Assembly: GCA_034336665.1 (NCBI GenBank)
Contig: JAPFBE010000003.1
Coordinates: 57,765,352-57,829,351 of the forward strand
Direction of reading: 5' to 3'
DNA: 64,000 bases
Origin: Luscinia megarhynchos
Taxonomy: Eukaryota > Chordata > Aves > Passeriformes > Turdidae
Shown: positions 14,251-24,975 of the stretch, in pieces
Layout of the letters: each line of letters starts with the position of its first letter
How positions within the stretch are numbered: the stretch's first letter is position 1
Notes under the pieces: generated by a model
Database searches by the model: none
Seen by the model: only the letters and a program-made list of their open reading frames with translations
What the model was told of the DNA's origin: nothing
Position numbers and translations under genes: made by a program

Positions 14251-14800
14251 TGATCTCTCGGTTTAGGAATGGCACGCCCCAATTTAACTCCCCCTTGCCA
14301 GGCACCAAGACTCTCCCAAAACAGACAGTGGTCATTCTGCCCCCCCAAAATTTCACTCCCTCTTCCTGCTTGAGGGATGGATCTGAGCATTGGAGGCACA
14401 AAAAGGTGAAAATTACAGGTTGAGATAAGACCAATTTACTGTGAACAGCAATGAGATTAAAAAAATGAACAGTAACAATAGCAATATTAATAACAAAAGT
14501 GTACAAAAAGAGAGAATGATTCACAGGCAAAAATGCTCACTGCAGACCCTCACTGGACCAAAGCCTTTTTCCAGGAAAAGGAACACTTTTCTTCCTAGAA
14601 GCAAGAGAAACCCACGCCCTGGCAAAAGGTGGTATCAAATAACATGGGGGCTGGCCACAGCCAGTGGGCACTGCAGCCCAGAACTCCGGGGCACAAGCCA
14701 TCCTGCAGACTCAGCTTCCCACAAAGGTGGCACTACAGGCATGTGCCACTGCACCCTGCCACTCTAAAAAAATAACTCTGGCCTGGCCACAACTAGGACA
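14251..14800 (-). mobile_element. LTR (solo, ERVL-like ends) inserted in CR1
   Basis: On the minus strand the unit starts TGTCCTAGTTGTGGCCAGG and ends GAGAGATCA, giving TG...CA termini over 550 bp. The opening resembles the avian ERVL-type LTR start (TGTCCTGGTT...AGAGTTAATTTTCTT). A later stretch, TTGGTCTTATCTCAACCTG on the minus strand, resembles the R/U5 phrase of the same kind of LTR. It interrupts a CR1 copy in register. No clear target-site duplication is visible (TGGAA on the left, AGTGC on the right), so mutation or a boundary error is possible. No internal retroviral genes are present, so it is a solo LTR. Family assignment is tentative; the insertion itself is clear. Confidence 0.75.
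14666..14760 (-). pseudogene. 7SL (SRP) RNA-derived segment inside the LTR
   Basis: Read on the minus strand, this follows the 5' (Alu-domain) part of vertebrate 7SL RNA: GTGCAGTGGCACATGCCTGT, AGCTGAG, CAGGATGGCTTG, then GGAGTTCTGGGCTGCAGTGC. Counting by eye against 7SL from memory, about 70 of 89 positions (14754 down to 14666) agree without a gap, and several differences are CpG decay. The TGGGCTGCAGTGC phrase is diagnostic for 7SL itself, because Alu elements diverge from 7SL after GGAGTTC. Similarity fades beyond 14665, with only scattered traces. The segment starts about 40 nt into the LTR and has the same orientation as the LTR. It could be a 7SL piece captured by the retroelement, or a 7SL retropseudogene that landed in this copy. 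Confidence 0.75.
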
Positions 14801-15295
14801 AGTGCTGAGTCCACCTCTGGGGGCCTCCAACACAGGAAAGGTGTGCACCATTAGAGGGGATCCAGAGGAAGACTGCAAGGATGATCAGAGGGTTGGTGAA
14901 GCTCTTCTACAGAGAGAGATGGGAGTTCTCAGCGTATAGAAGTAACGGCTCCAGGGAGACTACAGCAGTCTCACAGTACCTCAGGGTGTTATTAAAAGGA
15001 CTAGGATTAACTTTTTATACAGGCAGAGAGTGATGAGACAAGGGCAATAGTTTTAAACTGAAAGAGGGCAGGTTTGAATTAGATATCAGGATGAATTTTT
15101 TTTTACTGTGAGGTTGGTGAAGCACTGGAAAAGGTTGCCCAGAGAAGCTGTGGGTGTCCCATACCTGGAAGTGTTGAAGGACAGCTTGGATGAAACTCTG
15201 ACCAGCCTGGTCTATAGAAGCTGTTCCTGCCCACAGCAACTGGCTTGGAACCAGGTGATCTTTAAAATCCCTTCCAACCCATTTTATGTTTCTGT
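14801..15295 (+). mobile_element. CR1 LINE, 3' portion of the split copy
   Basis: CR1 resumes with AGTGCTGAGTCCACCTCTGG and GGGCCTCCAACACAGG, followed by AAGGATGATCAGAGGGTTGG, AAACTGAAAGAGGGCAGG, GAAGCACTGGAAAAGGTTGC and CCAGAGAAGCTGTGG. It closes with ATCCCTTCCAACCCATTTTA near the 3' end. The terminal ATTCTATG tail is degraded to TTATGTTTCTGTC. Together with 13926-14250 this makes a single 5'-truncated CR1 of roughly 820 bp before the LTR insertion. The open frames in both orientations here are remnants or shadows of the element. Confidence 0.93.
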
Positions 15296-18200
15296 CTCAC
15301 CAATTGATCTAGTAGACAGTGGTGGCTTTTGATTTTCAAAAATTCATACAAACCTCAGTGGTAAAACTTCCCACATGCATTTTCCACTCAGATAAAATAC
15401 AAGTTAGACTTTTTTTTTTTATTCCCCCTAGAAACTGCTCCGACAACCTTTTTGCAGTAAGACGCACTTAGGATTCTCAGTATGGCAAACGTGTTTCATA
15501 CCATCTGTTCCATATTTATAATTCTTTCGTTTATATTAAAGAAAACAGTAAACTACAGGGATATTATGCATGCAATTGAGGATTTTATAAGGTTCAATAA
15601 ATTCCCTCTTAACAATCAGAGTTAAGCCTACATAAATTCTAATCTTTCTCCTGCTCTACATTTTACTTTCTCAGTTCCTCAATCAGTTTTGTTGCTCTGT
15701 TCTCTGCTTTAAGATGAGACATCAATTTTACACAGGATAACAGGCTAAAGTCTCTTTTTGAAGAGACTCTGTGTGGAAGAATTGCAACAGCTAACTAAAA
15801 CTGAAGTCATGGAAATCACTGATTTTTCAATTTGAGTGGCAAGTTCAAGAGTTGATAGGAATAGTCCAAAAGAAAGAGACTTAACGCTTTATTTTTTTTC
15901 TGGACAAATTGTTGCTTTGCTGACACCATGCATCTCATTCCCAGAGCTTGAAAGAAGCAAATATAATAATGACCTAGATTTAGAAAATTATCAGAAAAGA
16001 TCACCATCTCTCTTTTACCCAAAACTTAAGTTCTGTGAGCACAGGTCAAGGATGTGGGTGACTCAGGTTTAGCTCCTTCTGAGTGGACTGGAAACACCAT
16101 AATCCACCATCCAAGAGACTGGACAAATGCTGGCCTTGGTATCCTTGCAGATCCAAGTAAGTAGGGAGTAGGGACTGTCACCCCACACCCATCAGATGTT
16201 TTCCCATCCTGGCTAGAAAGTTATAGCCAATAACTGGTGATGTGTTTTACAGTGTTATGTCACCAGTACCCAGCAATAAAGATAGCTCTTTGATCCAGAA
16301 TCTTTTCATGAGTGGAGAAGATCCAGGTCAGGCTTTTCCACGGGGAAGTCCTTGACTGCTAGAATGAGTTATTCTTTGAAAAAGGTTTCAGCTTTCTCTC
16401 TTATTGGAGCTTTTCTGCTTCATATACCACATACAGACACTTACTAAGAGAAATAGCAGAGCAATGACTCTGGATCTCTAGCCAGAGAGCAGTTCACAAC
16501 ACAGGAGACCGAATCCAATCTTTACTCCGCTTGTATCCATATATTTTTACAGGATGAAACAGTATCAGGAAATCCCTAGTAGAGTGGCATTTATGAACTT
16601 CTGGTAAGGATTTAAACACTCCAGATAGAATAAGGAAGAGATAGCACTTTCTTCTGCATTTTAACCAACTGCTTTGCCTCCTGCAGTCCTGGTAAATGAG
16701 AATTTGTAATTCATTTTTAGTTTTGAAACATGAAGTCAAAACAGTTTCACAAGTCATCTGTGCCATTAGGACAATGATGTTCTGTTGCACTGGGCTCTTT
16801 TTGAAATGTGGGGGTTTGTTTCATCAGGTCGTACACCATTTTCCTCACATTTCTGTTTGCATTTTAAGTCTAAAATAAATTTCTGTTCTTGATCTGCTTT
16901 TGAAGAATACCCTTTAACTTCACTCATTGTTGCTCAGATTTATGACAGATTTATGACTCACTGCTCTTCCTGTCATGTAGAAAGACAAGCGAAAAGGGTT
17001 AGTTTCAAATTAACACATGAAGTCTTTCAGTTTCATTCTATTTCTGGTGACACATTCCTTGTCCTCTGGAAGTTATACTGAGATTCCCCATGAGAAAGCA
17101 TTGGTATCCAAGGAAAGCCTCATTGACATTAACAATTATGTCCCTTGGCACTGTTTTTGGTGCAATCTTAAAGCCTAAGTCAGCATTACGTTCATCGCAG
17201 CAAATGGAGAAGCTTGGGATTTACACCATCACACTGAGAGCAGGATTGGTTCTCAGACATTTTTATGTTCTCATTTGCCCTGGTAGCTGTGCTGTCATAT
17301 TGTCTGATTCATTTGAGCACACAAATAAAAAACCAAAAGGAGTGATGTCTGTACTGCTCAAGAAAACTTCTGTAGAAGGGATGTAGGCAAAGAACAGGGA
17401 AGAGGTGCACATGTTTTCTTACAGGTTACCAAGGCACCTAGGAGCTTTAATATATGTTTCCAGAACATAAATAAAGATTTTACACAGAAATTGCTGGTTT
17501 AAAAAAAGAGCTAGATATTGCTTACAACTAGTGAATACTCTCAAAAATATTTTAGACAATGATAAAAAAACTGTTCCTTAGTAAATCAAAGGTACTGCAA
17601 TTATTACAGATCAAAGACAGCTCACAACTGACATATATTTTAAAGACACTGTAATTCTGGATTGAAGAGAAAGTTCTGCAAGTGAAACTGAAAGCACAAT
17701 ACATACTTTTGTTTTCTTGAAATTTCTAGAAATAAAATCTATGAGAACATTAATGCATGTTATCTTAAGACTCTTTTACTAAATAAAATAAAATATTTCT
17801 TCATTTTTCTTTAAAAAGAAGATATTTCAATATTTGGATTTGTTGGAGGCATTAATTAACTATGTAGATTAACTGCCTTTGTAAGCATAAAAGGAGATAA
17901 TTCTGGAAAGGCAAAATTAGTGTTTGGCTTTGGAGGAAACAAGGGAATGAGGGAAAGCAAGTGATAGCTAGTATCTACTCAGAAAGTTTTCCCAAAAGAA
18001 GCCCGGTGAGGAAAGAGGTTCATTTGTGTTTCACTGCCCTCTTGGACCTCACTTGGAACACTCATGTGCCACTCACTATGCCACGTTGACCACTACTGCT
18101 GGACCAGGTCAGCTGGCTGCAGGAGGAAAGCCATGGAATTTCCCCTTCCATGTGTGGAAACCTTCTCATGAGCTAGAACACAGACAGGGGCCAAATAATT

Positions 18201-21200
18201 CCCGAGTTTGGTTCATATGGGTACCCGCAGTTTCTAAATATTTTCAAATCCCAAGTGGTTTTTTTTGTGCAGAAGGCAACTTAATCTCTTGTGCCTCCCA
18301 CAAGCTCATACAGGAGCATGAACAAGCACCTCCTTGATAAAAACAAGGACAGGTTTCTGTCCTTTGCTTGCCTTGGGTAAACAGCACCCTCAAAAATTCT
18401 CCATAAGTGTTGTGAGAGCTCCCTCTCCTGTCACAAATGGCTTTATCAGCTGATTTAAAGTCTCAGTTCTGGTTTGCAGGGCTGAATCACAGCTGAGCTG
18501 TCAGAGAAGAAGGCAGGCAGACAAGGAGATGGTGCTAGGATCAGCTACAGAAATCACCTCCCAGGAAAATGTCAAGCAAAGGAATGTCCCTTTGTCTTTT
18601 CAGAAGATGCCCTGAATGCAAGAATGAACTCATGTTGTTAGATACTTGATCCATTTTAATGTGTAGATGGTGGCAGGGCCATATTTAAAGAGCTTGAGCA
18701 GGGATTTAGGCTGTTTACTGCCTGATTTTTATTCAATAATCTGTTATTACTCGTTTGATTTAACTACTTGATACCAAACAGCAAGCAAAAATAGGTTCCT
18801 TTCCACACTAGGTGACATTCAAATGATTCAAAAAGATGAAAACCCGTGCAGACAAGTAAGGGGGAAACACAGCTTCCATCTTCTCCTGCCATTTTGTGTT
18901 AGCCTCACAGGAAAAGGAAGCAGGAAGCCCATAGGCCCTAATAACCCTTTCCTCCCCGGAGCACATGCCTCTAATGGTGAACCCAAAAGTGAGGTTTTTA
19001 GTGTCAGCTTTTCCAGCACATACAGTTGAGGCCGTGAGTCCCCTACTGAGATACCCACTCCAAAAAGTCTCCACTAGCTTGACAGAGAGAACTTGAAGTC
19101 AAAGGCACTGCAAGAAGCATCTTCCAAGAGGGCTGTTTTAAATGACCTCTGGAAATGAATTAGACATCAAATACAAGTAAACATTATCTGTCATCCCTCT
19201 CTCTTCATTTATCATCGATTTCAACTTTCAAAGTGAGAATTTGGTATCTTAAGTGGTATTTTAATTTAGTATCTTAAGATATATCTTTCAGATATATCTG
19301 AGGGCTGGAGATAAGACACCAAGAAGTTCTGTACTTCTTCCAGGGGTGAGGGAAGGAGGTGAGCCTTTAGCTGGGGAGGTGAGTGGAATCTGCCTCCCAC
19401 AGCTGTGTGAACACTCAGAAATGAGGCTGTTCTGTGCACATTTTCAAGGAAAGCAGCAGCCAGTGCTGCACATTTGTCACAGATATCTCTGAGGTGTGCC
19501 ATGAGCAGTTTCTAAGAATTCCTGATGAGGCTGAGCCTCTTGGTGGGAGGGACTGTCTGTGTGGGCTTTGGTGAGAATGAAGCACTTTTCATCTGTCCTC
19601 CCCAGGCTGAGGACTTCTGGGCAGGCACAGATGCAGAACAGGAGGTTCTCTGGGATGTCAAAGGTTAAAAACCTGAGGCATCTCTAGAGGCAGTTGGTGA
19701 GGCTTTGCAAGGTTGAGAGCTGAGCAGGGATATTTTCAGGTTGCACATTTTGATGTCTGAGTTCTTCATAGTTCTCCTTGGAGGCACCAGCACCTTTTTG
19801 ATTTGCAGGATGTAAGAGCAGGGAGCTTCACTGCCCATGGTGGGGCTTCACACCTAACCACCTGCCTAAATACTTTAGAAAATGTGATTTATAGGTCATG
19901 ACAGGACTCTTCCACACATTTCTTCTCTCCTACACAAAGCTTGCAATTAAGTAGCAGATAATGAGTATTATAAAACCTGTTTCTGAAGGATTTTTTAGAT
20001 GCAGTCCCTCAGTGGAGAGCATTACAGTAATCTAATCCATATGTTGGTGAAGACAAAATAAACAAGCACATTTGGAAGAGGTAGGATAGCTTTGCCTCAT
20101 GTTTACTTTGTGGAGGAAAAAATAATAAAATACTTTTTTCCCTCTTGATCTTTTTTGTGGGTAATTGTCAGGTTAAGCTGAGGCTGTTCTGTCTTTTTCC
20201 AGATAGTTAAAATAATAGCACAGTTCCTTACCCACAGCAGTTAATTATCAAACACAACCAGTTGCAAAGCTATTAAATAATTATAACACATTTTACAACT
20301 GCTGAAAAATGTATATGAATTTTAGATGGTGGTATTATCATATCCCTTGTTAATATTCCTCAGCAGCTTAATAGAATGACTTATGACAATTAAGTGCAGT
20401 AAACACCTTTTATTACAGTTTTAACATAATTTTACTCTATATTTTCTACACATTAAATCACAGCTTCAAAGGAATCAAAGTGAAACATTAAAATGTCAAT
20501 TATCTTGGGATCCTGATGGGGTAAAGGTGGAAAGTATACTTAGTGCAAGTAAAACTGGGCTGATTGATCTTTGGGGATGGTCCCTCCTTAGATCAGGATG
20601 GGTTTGAAACAACCCTTAAAGTTCTGAGGATAAATTCTTGGTGCAAGCAAATTGAGTGAGCTGTGGAAAATGGATCAAATTAATTGCTTTAAAGTCACTC
20701 TTACAGAATGGAAATGGTCTCCCCATTTTATACTGCAGCAAGAAATTCTCCCAGGGTCATGGGATCCCCAAGGCATGCATCCCAGATTTTAACCTTTTGG
20801 ACCTTTTCCATTATTTGTGCTGTACTTTCTGAACTGCAGAACACCCACCTCAAGTTCCAGATTTCTGTAATCATTTTTATTCTGCAGGCAAGCCATGCAA
20901 CTTGTCAGCAATTTGTTGACGTCAGCAAGTTTTGTTCTGAGGGCTTGCTGCAGTTTTCATGATTTGGGGCTAGTTAGCAGAGCTTTTAGCCTAAGTCCAT
21001 GAGCCTCATTTTACTGTTTCAGAAATAGATGAATCCTCCGTTCCAAAAACAAAAAAAAAAAAAAAGGAACTTTGAATAGACTCTGCACATTCAATGAAAA
21101 TAAATAGTCAAGCTGCATGTACAAGCTTTTCAAAATCAAGAAGGTTCAAATTTGTCCAGAAGTGTCCAAATCGTACCAACAACAGCAGCTGATTGTGAGC

Positions 21201-22732
21201 ACCAACAGTAAGTCAGAAAAAATGGCATTGTGATTTGTAAGGATGAGTCACCAGGCATGTATTTTCTGCCCATTCCTGTAACTATGGAAAGATGAAGACT
21301 TTACAGAGGAGCTCCAGGAGCATGGACCCCAGAGGGAATCCAGGTAAAAGAAGAACTGAGTGACTTCTGGGGAGTCGTGGGGATACCACAATCCAGGTCC
21401 AAGACTATGGACCATACAGTTGCACTGTTGCACTGACCCACCTGTCATTTGTCCCAGCCCACTTCATTGCTGCCATGAAGCAGGGAAGCCATACTCATAA
21501 AAATTAATATGTCTGTGCTTTAATAGTCTCCATGCTGTCATTTGGTCTATAAATGTGCCAGGGGTCACTGGAAAAATGTGTGTAGCAGTGCAGAAGGTCT
21601 ACAAATTACTGGTTAAAACCACACTCTTATAAAATCCCACTGCAGAAGCATCCAAGAGTTCCAAGAACTCAAAAGAAAGGGTAGATATAATGAGAAATTT
21701 ATATAATATTAATAACTAGTATTCAGTTATACTCTGCAAACTGAGAAGTATCAGTACTTGAAAAAGGAGAAAATCTACTGTCCTGTCAAATCATGAACAA
21801 TGTATTTATTATTCAGGTCTCATGTGCAGGAGCCTGAGATCCTTGACCACAGTGGCCACCATTAGTTAAGGAGTTTAACAGTGATGGGAAAAAGAGGAAA
21901 GGAGCAGCAATTAAAATAATAAGATTCTCTAGAAATGTAATAAGATTCTATAGGAGTTGTCCTGGAAACATCTATCATTTAACAATGATAATCAATAATT
22001 AAATGAATCATTCCTTGGTTTGAACTGGCCATTTCAGGGACATACTCATCTGTTAAATGCCACTGTATGATTCAAAAACAATGGTAACCTTTTTTTCTTT
22101 CTTTCTTTTAAGAAGCTGGGTGATTCTTCACCCATCTCCTGAAAAGAAATCAGAAAGGTTTTTGCAGGAGGCCCTGTGAACTAGCTTTATGCTACTAAAC
22201 AACAGAAGTCCACTAGCACATAGAAAAATACTTAATCAGGTGATTCTGCATTTGATCATCCCAGATATATTTATACAACAGAAACAGATGTCTGCATGAC
22301 ACAGTGTTGAAATAAACCAATGTAGACCACAGCTACAATTCCTTAGAGGACAAATTTCTCTTAGAAGTTCAAGTCATCCTCCAGCTTGTAACATTCATTG
22401 TTCCCAGTTTCCAGGAAAATATCTGAGCTTGCTAGAAAGAGATAAACTTCAATAGGATTCAATAGGATTCAGCTAAAATTGTTACAAACTAGATCTGGGA
22501 TGCAGACTGAGCACAGGTTCTGTGGTCACTCCCAAGCTGTAAGAGCATCTCTCTAATTGATTTTGTAGTTCTCCCTCCAAGACTTTCCAAGGAGCCTATG
22601 TGCTAAGCAGTGGGAAGCAGCCAGTGGCAGCTGGCCTCAGGGCCTGACCTCCTACCACTAGCAGTGCTGTCATAGGCAAGAGTCCTCATCTGTTGGTGAA
22701 TTTTCTATGTATCCCACTTTGACTCAATCACC
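15296..22732. other. Unique non-coding sequence, no gene seen
   Basis: Long stretch without recognisable repeats or genes. 19290-19870 is somewhat richer in G and C than its surroundings but has no CpG-island character and no convincing frame. Poly-T at 15410-15420 and poly-A at 21051-21065 are short mononucleotide runs. 22451-22470 is a perfect tandem duplication of a 10-mer (AATAGGATTC). 20200-20470 is listed separately as a possible conserved element. Confidence 0.55.
20200..20470. promoter_or_regulatory. Possible conserved non-coding element (unproven)
   Basis: An AT-rich but non-repetitive stretch with many homeodomain-type TAAT/ATTA cores (CAGTTAATTATC, TATTAAATAATTATAAC, GACAATTAAGTG, TGTTAATATTCC) and no simple-sequence decay. 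This texture is typical of developmental enhancers in vertebrate gene deserts, but AT-rich neutral DNA can look similar. Only cross-species alignment can decide. Confidence 0.2.
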
Positions 22733-22806
22733 AAGAAGTGGTTGAGTCACCAACACCATCACTGTTCTTGGAGGTCTATCTCCACCTAAATGATTCTATG
22801 ATTCTG
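22733..22806 (+). mobile_element. CR1 LINE, short internally deleted 3' fragment
   Basis: GAAGTGGTTGAGTCACCA resembles the CR1 phrase about a gene-proximal GGTGGTGGAGTCACCATCCC block. It is joined within about 40 bp to the CR1 terminus GGAGGTCTATCTCCACCTAA and the tail ATGATTCTATGATTCTGTG. The intervening CR1 3' sequence is missing, so the copy has an internal deletion. The tail gives the plus orientation. Confidence 0.85.
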
Positions 22807-23804
22807 TGCTTACCTTCTTCATTTTCAATACATACAGAGAACAGCTTATGTAGAACTCACTTTCACTAGCTGTACCTGCAAAGCTGCACTGACCTCCCTA
22901 GTTGTTCTGTTTAGACACCCAAATCACATTCTCACACTCACACTGCTCCTCTAGGGCTGATGGGTACCTCCCCACAGACACTTCCACAAACATCCTACAC
23001 ACACTTACAATGCCAGCATGATGACTGCCAGCTTCCAAAAAATGATTCCTTACAGATTTGCCTGAGGAAAGAGCAGGAAACAAAGCTGTTCAGACAACCA
23101 GCAAGGCTCAGCAGAAGGGCATCTCCTGCTGCACCTCTGGGTGGTCCAGCAGTTACAATCTACCCCCATGACATGTTAGAGGATTGCAAAGATATGTCCC
23201 AAAACTGCCACGGCGAGCAAGTTGGACCAATCTGTCAAATGACTGATATGCATCTATTAAACTGTCCTTTGCAACTCCTAGTAAAAGAGTAACAAGATAG
23301 CACTTTGAATAATGCATGTCACGATAGGAAAACTGTAAAACGCGGATGGCTCATGTCTTGCAGTCATATGTCATTCTTCTGTCCTACTACCTTTGACAAA
23401 TTGACGGGTATGATAGTTATATGGGCTCTCTGTTTCCTCATCTGCCTCTTCTCAAACCCAGGACTGAAAATTAACATGACTTCCAATCAATTTTGAAAGT
23501 TATTAAATCTGTTTGCCCCTACATCAGGTACCTGCCAAAAAGTGGAGGATTCACCAAACCCAGCTCTTCTACCTAGAGACTTGGTACACCTGTGATATGT
23601 TCCAGGATCCTTTTCAAGGATAATCTTGACATATGATCTTTGATGTAATTAGCACAATTGCAAATTTTCACAAGGGATTATCTGTTCTTGTCAAAATCTT
23701 TACCATAACAACCTTTGAATTACAATACAGCAGTAAGTGTACTACAGTGTTCAGCAGAGGAAAAGATACAGTAGGAACAACTCTAAATGAAATTAATTAG
23801 AATG
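22807..23804. other. Unique non-coding sequence, no gene seen
   Basis: No gene or nameable repeat. The open frame of 110 codons starting at 22960 shows no family resemblance and has no initiation or splice context that would support it. Confidence 0.55.
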
Positions 23805-23875
23805 GTTAATGTTCGTGAAGCACTTTGAAGATGGAAAGAGCTATAGTAGTGTTAAATTATAATCATTAGCATGCC
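23805..23875 (+). repeat. Ancient MIR/L2-type 3' tail (probable)
   Basis: The order GTGAAGCACTTTGAAGATGG, AAAGAGCTATAGTAGTG, TTAAATTATAATCATTA matches the conserved 3' tail shared by ancient MIR/CORE-SINE and L2-type elements. In those, a phrase of the kind AAGCGCTTTGAGAT is followed by GAAAGGCGCTATATAAGTGC and an ATTATTATT end. Such fragments survive at low density in bird genomes. The upstream body of the element is too degraded to recognise. Confidence 0.55.
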
Positions 23876-24224
23876 AGATCCTGAAGGTCTTATTCATTTA
23901 TCACGCATTTGTTATACAGACTAAACTTACATTCACTTCAGCTGAAGAATTATCTAAATGAGACAAATACAGGTTTCCAAATTCATAAAATGGTAATAGT
24001 AAATATGAATTAATAAACCAATCAATCTGTAAAAAGTCCGTGTTCCTAGCCCCTGGTACTTGAGTGTGCTTAGGAAAGACTCACTTGGAAATGTTCCTGG
24101 GCCAAAAAGACCCATAGTTCATTTAGTCTGAGAAAAAAATACATAAACAAGACAATAAAACAGTGTTCTAGATTAGATTAAATAGGAGCTTTGTTTTGGG
24201 GAAAGGGAAAGGGAAAGGGGGAAA

Positions 24225-24975
24225 GACGACTCCAAAGGACTGGAAGAATTCAAATTACACACTGAGATGTGCAAAGGAAGCATCCAGGGAGCTAAAGACC
24301 AGTCAGCCTAGCCCCAATTCTTGTTAAGGTGATGGAGCAAATAATCCCAGAAACCATTTGCAAAAAGTATCAAGGTGATTTGAAGTAATCAGGATGGATT
24401 TATGAATTCATGTCTGACCAACCTGATAGCCTTGTGCAAAGAAATGATTAATCTGGTGCATGAGTGGAGAGCAAAAGTAGACTTCAGCAAGGCATTTAAC
24501 AGTCTTTCATAATATCATCATTGACAAACTGATAACACACTGGCAAGATAAATGGACAGTGAGGCAGACTAAAAACTGGCTTATCCTTCCCCTCTGCTCA
24601 GCATTGATGAGACACATCTGGATTGCTGGATACAGTCCTGGGTTCCCCACTACAAAACAGACGTGGATGTATCAGACAGAGCCCAGAACAGAGTTGCAAA
24701 TATCACTAAGGGTCTGGACCATCTCTAAAATAAGGAGAGGCTGAGAGAAATCGGAGAGTTTGACCTGGAGAAAAGAAGGCTCTGGAGGAATCTTATCAAT
24801 GTCTGTAAGTACCTGAAGGGCAGGTGTAAAGAAGACAAAGCCAGGCTTTTCTCAGTGGTGCCCTGTAACAGGGCCAGTGGCAATGAGGACAAACTGAAAT
24901 ACGGGAAAGTCCATCAGAACACAAGAAGACAATTTTGGTTTGTATTTTGAAGTCTCCATTCTCAGGAAAGGAAGA
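24225..24975 (+). mobile_element. CR1 LINE with large internal deletion
   Basis: Plus-strand CR1 begins with a block around CAGTCAGCCTAGCCCCA and continues through GTGATGGAGCAAATAATCCC, TGTCTGACCAACCTGATAGC, GACTTCAGCAAGGCATTTAA and GGACAGTGAGGCAGACTAAA. At about 24580 it jumps from the AAAACTGGC block straight to ATCCTTCCCCTCTGCTCAGC, omitting roughly 550 bp of the usual CR1 ORF2. It then runs through GAGAAAAGAAGGCTCTGGAG, TCTTATCAATGTCTGTAAGT and TTTTCTCAGTGGTGCCCTGT. A second, smaller deletion lies near 24940-24948. The ORF2 remnant is broken by stops. The 3' terminus is missing. Confidence 0.93.

Noticed and set aside
14666..14760. Primate Alu, suggesting human contamination of the assembly
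   Set aside because: The segment follows 7SL rather than Alu after GGAGTTC, lacks the Alu right arm and A-rich linker, is about 20% diverged and sits inside an avian LTR that itself interrupts a CR1.
13897..15332. Frames of up to 115 codons in this interval
   Set aside because: They fall in the split CR1 and its inserted LTR and cross element boundaries.
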